Of a stretch of 8,987 nt of DNA, positions 1 to 5,821 are shown piece after piece. This DNA comes from Gemmatimonadota bacterium (lineage in GTDB: Bacteria > Gemmatimonadota > Gemmatimonadetes > Gemmatimonadales > GWC2-71-9), in NCBI GenBank assembly GCA_016180765.1, contig JACPAP010000021.1, positions 1 through 8,987 on the forward strand, given 5' to 3'. Within the stretch, counting starts at the first letter, position 1. Each line of letters opens with the position of its first letter. The notes beneath the pieces are model-generated. The model was not told where the DNA came from and made no database searches. It saw only the letters and a list, made by a program, of their open reading frames with translations. Both the position numbers and the translations under genes were made by a program.

Positions 1-1105
1 GCAGCGGCTCCAGCGGCACCCCCTGGCTCCCCTGCTCCGTGCACACGCCGTAGGTCCTCTCGCCAGAAGCATACATTGCGACGCCCGCGTGCTGGCCCTT
101 CACGTTCAGCGCGAAGAACCGGATGTTGAAGTTGGGCTCGCCCCGGGAATTCAGCAGGCGCTTCTCGACAGTATTGGCGCGGATCCGTTTCAGCCCTTCC
201 AGCCCGGCGTCCTTGGGGTGCATTCCTCGGCGCATCTGCTCCACGATCAGATACGACGTCAGGTTGTACAGGTTGGCCTCGCCCCGACCGGTGGAGCCGC
301 AGGCGCCCACGTCATTGTCCAGGTAGATCCCGGCGCCCAGGATCGGTGAATCGCCGGTCCGGCCCGCGATCTTGAAGGCGAGCCCGCTGGTGCTGGTCAC
401 GGCGCAGATCTCGCCCGTGGCATTGATCGCGCTCACATGGACCGTTCCCCAATACGAATGCTCGGGAATCAGGCCTTCCCGCACCATGCCTAATCCTATC
501 TCATAGCCCCGCCGCGCGCGGTCCTCCGGCTTGGGGTAGTACTCCGGCTGGGTGCGGCGCTTCCATTCCAGCCACGCCTGGCGCGAGCGCTCGGTGTTGA
601 GGTTGTCTTCCACCGGGATCCCCATATGCCGCGCGAAGAGCTGGGCTCCCTGCCCCACCAGCAGATGATGGTCGGTGTGGTCCATCACCGCCTTGGCGAC
701 CAGCGAGGGTGTACGCACCCCTTCCAGCGCGGCCACGCCGCCGGCGCGTTTCTTGGGGCCGTGCATGCACGAGGCGTCCAGCTGGACGATGCCCAGCTCG
801 TTGGGGAGCGCGCCGTAGCCCACACCGGTTTCTTCCGGATCCAGCTCTACGATGTTCACGCCCGCGAGGATCGCCTCCAGCACATCCGTCCCGTGGGTCA
901 TCCGGTCGAACGCCTTCTCGACGGCGTTCATGGGCCCGCCGTTCTTGAAGCTGATGCCGCTGTAGTCCGAGATCACGACCGGCGTAACGCTCTGGCTGCG
1001 GCGAACGGCCGGCGCCGCGCCGAACACCGGCCCCGTCGCGGCGAGGCCGGCAACGGCCGTCGCGCCGGTGCGGACGAAATCGCGACGGTTAACGCGTCTG
1101 CTCAT
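1..1105 (-). CDS. N4-(beta-N-acetylglucosaminyl)-L-asparaginase family protein, Tat-exported (3' end outside window)
   Basis: This is an Ntn-hydrolase of the glycosylasparaginase family, whose members cleave the GlcNAc-Asn bond (or related Asn/isoAsp substrates) after autoproteolysis into alpha and beta chains. The start is the ATG at 1105-1103, preceded by GGGAGG with about 5 bases spacing; the ATG 5 bases upstream is immediately stopped. Residues 1-30 form a twin-arginine signal (NRRDFVRTG, then an Ala/Gly-rich stretch), so export through Tat is predicted. Family motifs in order are the GVGYGALPN region (about residues 95-103), WGT with Thr221 as predicted cleavage site and nucleophile, GRTGDSP (R249, D252) and STGRGE (271-276), the last two matching substrate-binding segments. 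The residue before the nucleophile is Gly220, where human and Flavobacterium enzymes have Asp. 368 residues are visible and the frame is open to the left edge. The gene is divergent from the ParB-like gene, so it is probably a separate transcription unit. The exact substrate is not known. Confidence 0.88.
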   Translation of the reverse strand, partial: MSRRVNRRDFVRTGATAVAGLAATGPVFGAAPAVRRSQSVTPVVISDYSGISFKNGGPMNAVEKAFDRMTHGTDVLEAILAGVNIVELDPEETGVGYGALPNELGIVQLDASCMHGPKKRAGGVAALEGVRTPSLVAKAVMDHTDHHLLVGQGAQLFARHMGIPVEDNLNTERSRQAWLEWKRRTQPEYYPKPEDRARRGYEIGLGMVREGLIPEHSYWGTVHVSAINATGEICAVTSTSGLAFKIAGRTGDSPILGAGIYLDNDVGACGSTGRGEANLYNLTSYLIVEQMRRGMHPKDAGLEGLKRIRANTVEKRLLNSRGEPNFNIRFFALNVKGQHAGVAMYASGERTYGVCTEQGSQGVPLEPL

Positions 1106-1141
1106 TGCATCCTCCCTGGTGTCAACCTTGTGGCGGGGCTC

Positions 1142-1235
1142 GGGGCAGGGGGTCCTTCGCGCGCTGGAGTGCTCCGCCAGCCGGTTATCCCGCGCCACCG
1201 CGCGCACTAACGCGCGCTCCGAGACCCCCTGCCCC
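1142..1235. repeat. Imperfect GC-rich palindrome upstream of the asparaginase gene
   Basis: A perfect 13-bp inverted repeat pairs GGGGCAGGGGGTC (1142-1154) with GACCCCCTGCCCC (1223-1235). Further in, GCGCGC blocks and GGAGTG (1166-1171) against CACTAAC (1205-1211) extend the symmetry imperfectly to about 30 nt per arm around a loop of about 33 nt. It begins 37 bases upstream of the asparaginase start codon. It could be an operator, an RNA structure in the leader, or a remnant of a small repeat; none is proven. Confidence 0.5.
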
Positions 1236-1317
1236 ATTCACCCACCGTCCAAATGCCAGCGCCCACCCGGACCTCCTAACGCGCTTCGGGCCCCCCTGCC
1301 CCGTTCGCCGCCCAGTC
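1207..1317 (+). repeat. Two degenerate direct copies of a roughly 40-bp unit
   Basis: Copy 1 starts at 1207 and copy 2 at 1276, a 69-bp period. Both begin with CTAACGCGC, then 7-9 variable bases, then CCCCCTGCCCC (1225-1235 and 1292-1302), then a diverged C-rich tail. The right arm of the 1142-1235 palindrome is part of copy 1, so its left arm is in effect a third, inverted copy. CTAACGCGC recalls the start of integron attC sites, but no matching GTTAG partner was found, so attC is not claimed. Confidence 0.45.
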
Positions 1318-1460
1318 ACGATGGGCCAGCCACTCTGTTCTCACTTGCCCTTGCAGGCGCACAGGTCTTCGAACGGGAGCTTATCAACGGCGGACCAAGT
1401 TGATTACGCCGGGCGCAGGGCACAAGTTCAACCGCGCACATGACGCCGCTGGAGGTGTAG

Positions 1461-2405
1461 ATGCCCGCTCGCAAGCGCAAGTCGAAGGTCGCCCCCGAGC
1501 CTCGCGGGCTCGAAGCCCGTCGTGTGACCGCCGCCCAGCCACCTGCCGCGGTCGCGGCGCTGGCGCAGCAGGTGGCGGACGAGGGCGGGACGGTACTGGC
1601 TCCGTTCCGCGATCCCTTGGGCGGGCATTGGCAGTTGCTGGCAGTATTGCCGCTCGAGCTGGTGGAGCCCACACCCTATCAGCGGGACCTCTCGCCAACG
1701 CACGTGGCGCGGCTGGCGGACGCGATCGACCGCCTGGGCCGCTTTCTCGACCCCGTGATCGCGGTGCGGACCGAGGGTGGGAAGTATTGGACGCCCAACG
1801 GTCACCATCGGTTGGGGGCGCTCAAGAGCCTGGGTGCGCGTGCCATCACCGCGCTCATCGTACCGGAGCTGGAAGTGGCGCATCGGATACTCCTGCTCAA
1901 CACGGAGAAGGCGCACAATCTGCGCGAGCGGGCGCTGGAGGTGATCCGGTTGGCCGAGGGATTGGCGCCGCTCGACGACCGGCCGGAGCGGGAGTTCGAG
2001 GCCGAGTTCGAGGAAGCGGCGCTGCTGACGCTGGGCCTCTGCTACCAGCAGAACGGCCGGTTCTCGGGAGGCGCGTATCACCCGGTGCTCAAGCGGGTGG
2101 ACAAGTTCCTCGCGGCGAAGCTGCCGAAGGCATTGGAGAGTCGGCGCCAGCGAGCGGGCAAGCTCTTGCGGCTCAACGAGGCGGTGAATCAGGCGGTGAG
2201 CGGCCTCAAGGCGAAAGGGTTCGAAAGTCCCTATCTCAAGGCGTTCGTGGTGGCGCGGATCAATCCCATCCGGTTCAAGCGAGGGGCGAAGGCCGAGTTC
2301 GACGAGACCATCGACAAGATGCTGGCGGCCGCGGAGCGGTTCGACGCGGCGAAGGTGAAGCTGGACCAGCTGGCACGAAGCGGCGGGGCGCCGGCGGAGG
2401 AGTGA
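1461..2405 (+). CDS. ParB/sulfiredoxin-fold (ParB N-terminal domain) protein, 314 aa
   Basis: Starts at ATG 1461 after GGAGGTGTAG. Residues 1-30 are basic and probably disordered. Residues about 62-138 resemble a ParB N-terminal domain: LPLELVEPTPYQRDLS, a helix with LADAIDRLG, then NGHHRLGALKSLG (113-125), which matches the GxxRxxAxxxxG box that binds nucleotide or phosphate in ParB and related nucleases. The rest (about 140-305) is charged and helical (LNTEKAHNLRERALEVIRLA and following) without a ParB helix-turn-helix or centromere-binding domain that I recognise. No ParA is adjacent, so a plasmid partition role is not favoured. The stop codon lies 4 bases before the GTG start of the GHKL ATPase gene, so the two are very likely co-transcribed and translationally coupled. 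The domain call is fairly firm; the biological role (DNA-binding adaptor, nuclease or nucleotide-dependent clamp) is unknown. Confidence 0.75.
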   Translation: MPARKRKSKVAPEPRGLEARRVTAAQPPAAVAALAQQVADEGGTVLAPFRDPLGGHWQLLAVLPLELVEPTPYQRDLSPTHVARLADAIDRLGRFLDPVIAVRTEGGKYWTPNGHHRLGALKSLGARAITALIVPELEVAHRILLLNTEKAHNLRERALEVIRLAEGLAPLDDRPEREFEAEFEEAALLTLGLCYQQNGRFSGGAYHPVLKRVDKFLAAKLPKALESRRQRAGKLLRLNEAVNQAVSGLKAKGFESPYLKAFVVARINPIRFKRGAKAEFDETIDKMLAAAERFDAAKVKLDQLARSGGAPAEE

Positions 2406-2409
2406 TCGG

Positions 2410-3978
2410 GTGGGCGAGACCCGGGTAGACCTGCTGCATCTGCTGGAGGACTTGCGCGACGCGTATCCCGGGTCGCTCGAGGAAACCATTCTGACCGAGA
2501 TCCTGGCCAACGCGCTGGACTCGGGTGCCGACACGGTGAGCCTGGAGACGGCGCCGAGCGCCGCTCTGCTCACGGTGGTGGACAACGGCCGCGGGATGAG
2601 GCGGCGGGAATTGGCGCGCTATCACGACCTGGCGGCCACCACCAAGCTGCGCGGCCGGGGGATCGGCTTTGCCGGGGTCGGCATCAAGCTGGGGCTCTTG
2701 GCCTGCCAGGAGGTGATTACCGAGACCGTCTCGGCCGGCAAGCGGGTGGCGAGCGCCTGGCACCTCAAGTCGCGGAACCGCGCGCCGTGGCGTTGGGTGG
2801 AGCCGCCGGGGTTGGTGGCGGAGCATGGTACCGCCGTGCGGCTGGTGCTGTCCAACCCGCTGTCGCCGCTGTTGGACGCGGGGTTCGTGGAGGGCGCGAT
2901 TCGCCGGCATTTTCACGCGCTGATGGACCCCACGTTCGACGCGATCCTCGGCGAGGTGTACCCGCGGGGCGTGCGGTTCACGGTGAACGGGCGGGCCCTT
3001 GAACGCTTGAGCCCGGCGGCGGACCGAGCGTCGGTTGCAGTGCGGCTGCCCCGGCGCCGCAAGCCGTCGGCGCTGGGCTATCTGGAGCGGGTTTCGCACG
3101 ACCTGAGGGAGGAGCAGGCGGGTATCGCCATCAGCACGTTGGGAAAGGTGATCAAGCGCGGTTGGGATTGGTTGGGGGTCTCGCCGGTGGCGCCGGAGCG
3201 GCTCACCGGGGTGATCGAGGCACCGGCGTTGGCCGAGTGTCTCACGCTCAACAAGGCGGATTTCATCCGGGCCGGCCAGCGGGGGGCGATGTATCTGGCG
3301 TTCCGCAAGGCCATCCAGGAGGTGGTGGCGGAGCGGCTGGCGGCGTGGGGAGATCTTCGGGAGGCGGAGCCGCGGCGGCGGAGCGCGAGGCCGATCGAGC
3401 GCGATCTGGAGACGGTGCTGGTGGACCTGGCGGACGATTTTCCGCTGCTCGCGGCCCTGGTGGATGCACGACCGGGCGGGCAGCGGCGGTTGCCGCTGGG
3501 CGGCGCCGGCGGGACGGCTGAGCCTCAGCTGGTGCCGGTGGCTCCTCCGGCCGAGGGCGGACCGGCAACGGTGGAGCCGGGCGAGGCGGTGGCCCAGGAG
3601 GCCGGTGGGGTGACAGAGCCGGCACCCGCGGAGGTCCCCCAGCCGTCCGAACCGCCGGCGGCTGCGGTGGCCGAGGCGGCGCTGGCGCGAGGAGGACGCA
3701 AGCGGCCGGCGCGCTACGGGCTGCGGCTCCAGTTCGAGAGCCGGCCGGGCGACGCGTCGCTGTCTCGGCTGGTCGAGTCCACGGTGTGGGTAAACGATGC
3801 TCACCCGGCGTACCGGCGGGCGGTGGCGTCGCGCTCTGAGGGGTACCACCTGGCGTTGGCGGTGGCGTTGGCGCTGGCGCCGCTGGCGGTGGAGCCGGCG
3901 CAAGCGCAGCTGTTCGTGGAGAGCTTTCTCACCAGGTGGGGTGAGGCGGCGGGCGGGAAGAAGAAGCGCCGGCGGTAG
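2410..3978 (+). CDS. GHKL (Bergerat-fold) ATPase, Hsp90/MORC-like, 522 aa
   Basis: The start is GTG 2410, with GGAGGAG about 8 bases upstream inside the end of the ParB-like gene. The N-terminal ATPase shows the N-box TEILANALDSGAD (E30, N34, D37), the G1 box DNGRGM (58-63), the G2 lid box GRGIGFAGVGIKLG (82-95) and HGTAVRL (139-145). These are the hallmarks of the gyrase B/Hsp90/MutL/MORC fold; Glu30 is in the position of the water-activating residue. Residues about 220-312 (with GIAISTLGKVIKRG and TLNKADF) look like the following transducer-type domain. Residues 355-430 are a Pro/Ala/Gly/Glu-rich linker. Residues about 433-510 form a C-terminal domain with WVNDAHPAYRRAV and a hydrophobic helix, and the protein ends in a basic KKKRRR tail. 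No histidine-kinase H-box and no MutL endonuclease motif were seen. Partnership with the upstream ParB-like protein suggests an ATP-gated DNA clamp, by analogy with bacterial MORC relatives found near restriction and defence loci. That role is inference. Confidence 0.8.
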   Translation: MGETRVDLLHLLEDLRDAYPGSLEETILTEILANALDSGADTVSLETAPSAALLTVVDNGRGMRRRELARYHDLAATTKLRGRGIGFAGVGIKLGLLACQEVITETVSAGKRVASAWHLKSRNRAPWRWVEPPGLVAEHGTAVRLVLSNPLSPLLDAGFVEGAIRRHFHALMDPTFDAILGEVYPRGVRFTVNGRALERLSPAADRASVAVRLPRRRKPSALGYLERVSHDLREEQAGIAISTLGKVIKRGWDWLGVSPVAPERLTGVIEAPALAECLTLNKADFIRAGQRGAMYLAFRKAIQEVVAERLAAWGDLREAEPRRRSARPIERDLETVLVDLADDFPLLAALVDARPGGQRRLPLGGAGGTAEPQLVPVAPPAEGGPATVEPGEAVAQEAGGVTEPAPAEVPQPSEPPAAAVAEAALARGGRKRPARYGLRLQFESRPGDASLSRLVESTVWVNDAHPAYRRAVASRSEGYHLALAVALALAPLAVEPAQAQLFVESFLTRWGEAAGGKKKRRR

Positions 3979-4382
3979 GGCGAGGACCAAGCGCAGCGTT
4001 TCGCGCCGGCCTCACTCTGGTATTGACCGGCTGGCGGCGGGAAGCTATCGTGGAGTTGGGCCGTGACTCCCGAGTCCAAGTACCGGCTTCGGAGATCATT
4101 GTGCCGGGGCGTCAGGACGATCGCTACGCGACGTGATCCTGGTTTCAGGAGCGCCTATCTCCGTTGGGGCACGGCCCATTCCCCCACTTCCGGCCCTACT
4201 TCTGAAGACCTGCTGAGTTCCCGTCTAACACGGGAATCGAGCGTGGCGGCCTGCAGCTCGTTTCCCGCCCGCAAGGTCGCTCGGACGTCGCCGGGACCGA
4301 CGCGGGCACCTTAACTCCCGCTCCTCCCCGCCGGATTACTCGGCGTGCTCACCCGTCGCAGCACGCCCGGTTCCTCCGTGCG
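3979..4382. other. Intergenic region after the GHKL ATPase gene
   Basis: About 400 bases with no supported gene. A GTG-started frame at 4063-4314 has no convincing ribosome-binding site or recognisable product. A GC-rich inverted pair (GCCGG near 4006, CCGGC near 4027) soon after the stop codon may act as a weak terminator, but no U-tract follows. A small hairpin at 4218-4236 is listed separately. No tRNA or CRISPR was found. Confidence 0.55.
4218..4236. repeat. Small perfect hairpin
   Basis: TTCCCGT (4218-4224) and ACGGGAA (4230-4236) form a 7-bp stem around the loop CTAAC. GTCTAAC (4223-4229) fits the integron R'' consensus RYYYAAC, but no GTTRRRY partner lies at a suitable distance, so an attC call is not supported. 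No T-run follows, so it is not a standard terminator. Confidence 0.4.
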
Positions 4383-4497
4383 CGCCCAGTGCCGTTCCAA
4401 CTTGATTCGTCTAGCACGCCCGAACGTGGCGCCCAGCGCAGACGCCCGTTGCGGGCTTCATAGGCCTTGGGGCGAATAGTTGGAACGGTACTGGGCG
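4383..4497. repeat. 115-base imperfect palindrome upstream of intI (possible integron-related site)
   Basis: The 20-nt arms at 4383-4402 and 4478-4497 are complementary with one mismatch. Each contains the AAC/GTT pair typical of recombination cores (TTCCAAC at 4395-4401, GTTGGAA at 4479-4485). Further in, ATTCG (4405-4409) pairs with CGAAT (4473-4477), leaving two unpaired bases (4403-4404). A nested stem pairs GCCCGAACG (4418-4426) with CGTTGCGGGC (4447-4456) with one bulge. Total length and extrahelical bases recall attC sites. Against this, the 7-mers miss the RYYYAAC/GTTRRRY consensus at the outer base, and pairing continues 12 bp beyond them, which attC does not require. It could instead be a bidirectional terminator or a small palindromic element. 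Confidence 0.5.
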
Positions 4498-4699
4498 GGA
4501 CTTCGGAGGCACCGGCGGTGAGCGGTCGCGATGGCGCAGCAGGAAGCGCATTGCGGCAGGAGGCTCGAGATGGCCATGGGAGAGCCGGCACATGGTCCGA
4601 GTGTGGCGCGTTTTTTCGCGCCGAGCTGCGAAGGTTGGGTGGTGCGGGGGGAGCAGGGCGGTTGAATGGTGGGAGGACCGTTGGCGCTCTGGAGCCTCT
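4498..4699. other. Leader region of intI; expected place of attI
   Basis: In most integrons attI lies next to the 5' end of intI. Two heptamers here fit the simple-site consensus GTTRRRY: GTTGGGT at 4634-4640 and GTTGAAT at 4661-4667. Neither can be confirmed as attI from one sequence. A 6-bp hairpin with a six-T loop (4605-4622) is also present. No cassette gene and no clear LexA-type operator were seen. Confidence 0.3.
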
Positions 4700-5821
4700 G
4701 TGCAGCAGAAAACGAAACTCCTGCATTCCCTGCGGGCCAATCTGCGCCTGCGGCATTTCAGCCCGCGCACGGAGGAGGCGTATGTGTCTTGGGTGCGCCG
4801 GTTCGTGCGGTTTCACGGACTGCGGCACCCGGCCGAGCTCGGGGAGCGGGAGGTGGTAGGGTTTCTGACGCACCTGAGCGTCGAGCGCCGGGTTTCGGCG
4901 TCCACCCAGGGGCAGGCGTTGGCGGCGTTGCTGTTTCTCTATCGGGAGGTGCTAGGACGGCCGCTGGCCGGGTTGGGTGCCATTCCGCGGGCCCGGGCGC
5001 CGGTGCGGTTGCCGGTGGTGTTGACGCGGCAGGAGGTGGAGCGGGTGTTGGCCGGGCTCAAGGGGCCGGCGGGGCTGCTGGGGGCGATGCTGTACGGGAG
5101 CGGGATGCGGCTGTTGGAGTGTCTGACGCTCCGGATCAAGGACGTGGACCTGGAGCGGGGAGAGCTCCGGATTCGGCGGGCCAAGGGGGCGAGAGACCGG
5201 GTCACGGTGCTGGCGCGGACGGCGCGGGGGCCGCTCGGCCAGCACCTGGAGCGGGTTCGCCAGGTGCATCTACGGGATGTGGCGGAGGGTGCCGGGTGGG
5301 TGGAGCTACCCGAGGCGCTGGGCCGGAAGTACCCGAATGCGGGGCGCTCGTGGCCGTGGCAGTGGGTGTTTCCGGCGGGGCGGCGGTACACGGATCGGGC
5401 GACGGGGCAGATTCGCCGGCATCATCTCCACGAGTCAGCGGTCCAGCGGGCGATGGCGGAGGCGGTGCGGGCGAGTGGCATTGGGAAGCGGGCGACGTGT
5501 CATACCCTTCGTCACAGCTTTGCCACCCATCTGCTGGAGGCCGGGTACGACATTCGGACGGTGCAGGAGCTGTTGGGCCATCGGGACGTATCGACGACGA
5601 TGATTTATGTGGTCGTGGCGGTTATGTGGCGGCGCGCGGGTGTGGGGGCTGATTCGGAGGGAGGTGCGAGTTCGCGCCGCCACATAACTGGGGGCTACAG
5701 ACTCTTAAGAAAGACCAGGAGATCTCGATGGTCTTTCCAGATCGGCGGGCCTCTCCGGTCCGGCAGGATGGCGCATTTCTCGAGGGCCTTGGCCTTGGTC
5801 TCGAGATCGATCTCGGCGTAG
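4700..5821 (+). CDS. intI: Integron integrase IntI, interrupted after the catalytic Tyr codon by the RIT element; chimeric C-terminus
   Basis: IntI is the tyrosine recombinase that captures and shuffles gene cassettes at attI/attC. The preferred start is GTG 4700 (GGAG 5 bases upstream); it places RHFSPRTEEAYVSWVRRF at the usual distance from the N-terminus, whereas the frame upstream to 4592 adds 36 residues unlike the family. The IntI-specific insert is clear at about 203-226 (LPEALGRKYPNAGRSWPW, then QWVFPA). Catalytic residues are R137, K162, H268-xx-R271, H294 (LLGHRD) and Y303 (STTMIY). After Tyr303 the expected THVL-type tail is missing. The frame enters the RIT end and continues about 70 residues (VVVAVMWRRAG...) to TAG at 5819-5821, overlapping the 3' end of ritC in antisense. 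IntI C-terminal tails matter for packing between protomers, so the product is probably impaired. The family call is very firm; loss of function is inference. Confidence 0.93.
   Translation: MQQKTKLLHSLRANLRLRHFSPRTEEAYVSWVRRFVRFHGLRHPAELGEREVVGFLTHLSVERRVSASTQGQALAALLFLYREVLGRPLAGLGAIPRARAPVRLPVVLTRQEVERVLAGLKGPAGLLGAMLYGSGMRLLECLTLRIKDVDLERGELRIRRAKGARDRVTVLARTARGPLGQHLERVRQVHLRDVAEGAGWVELPEALGRKYPNAGRSWPWQWVFPAGRRYTDRATGQIRRHHLHESAVQRAMAEAVRASGIGKRATCHTLRHSFATHLLEAGYDIRTVQELLGHRDVSTTMIYVVVAVMWRRAGVGADSEGGASSRRHITGGYRLLRKTRRSRWSFQIGGPLRSGRMAHFSRALALVSRSISA
5599..5629 (+). repeat. RIT left terminal inverted repeat (31 bp) with two TTATGTGG octamers
   Basis: This is identical to the reverse complement of 8957-8987. 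It begins GATGATTTATGTGG, whose first ten bases are also in-frame intI sequence encoding the end of T plus M-I-Y. Octamers TTATGTGG lie at 5605-5612 and 5622-5629, in direct orientation with a 17-bp period. The octamers are plausible binding sites for Rit recombinases. Identity to the right end stops at 5630. Confidence 0.92.
5621..5688 (-). terminator. Large hairpin at the 3' end of the rit operon
   Basis: A perfect 16-bp inverted repeat pairs 5621-5636 (GTTATGTGGCGGCGCG) with 5673-5688, with a 36-nt loop. It starts 7 bases after the ritC stop codon in the direction of rit transcription, so it could end the operon transcript and also block transcription between element and host. It lacks a clear U-tract. 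Its arms contain the second and third octamers, so the symmetry may serve recombination rather than termination. Confidence 0.4.
5680..5687 (-). repeat. Inner inverted octamer of the left RIT end
   Basis: CCACATAA here is the reverse complement of TTATGTGG. It lies exactly 50 bp beyond the second left octamer (gap 5630-5679), mirroring the right end, and 7 bases outside the ritC stop codon. Confidence 0.75.

Larger units (their letters stand above)
1106..1460. other. Divergent intergenic region (355 bp)
   Basis: This stretch separates the minus-strand asparaginase gene from the plus-strand ParB-like gene, so both promoters should lie here. No convincing -35/-10 pair could be picked on either strand. 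It contains the GC-rich repeats listed separately. The right end supplies the GGAGGTGTAG ribosome-binding site of the ParB-like gene. No supported small gene was seen; open frames crossing it are antisense or shadow frames of the neighbours. Confidence 0.6.

Noticed and set aside
1428..2585. Minus-strand open frame opposite the ParB-like gene
   Set aside because: The antisense frame has no family resemblance; the plus-strand gene has a domain match, a ribosome-binding site and operon spacing.
2275..3990. Long open frame on the minus strand opposite the GHKL ATPase gene
   Set aside because: It is antisense to a gene with clear ATPase motifs, is Arg/Pro/His-rich low-complexity in translation, and has no recognisable domain: a typical shadow in GC-rich DNA.
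4055..4061. GTTGGGC as an attC right core
   Set aside because: Fits GTTRRRY, but no RYYYAAC partner lies within attC distance upstream.
4605..4622. GGCGCG-TTTTTT-CGCGCC hairpin as a terminator
   Set aside because: The T-run is in the loop rather than after the stem, and the stem is only 6 bp, so it is not a standard intrinsic terminator.
4592..4699. Upstream extension of IntI from an ATG-like start at 4592
   Set aside because: The 36 added residues do not look like IntI, and GTG 4700 has GGAG at correct spacing and gives the usual N-terminus.
4349..4873. Minus-strand open frame overlapping the 5' end of intI
   Set aside because: Overlaps the certain start of IntI and the palindrome, with no good start signal or domain; it was considered as a possible cassette gene and dropped.
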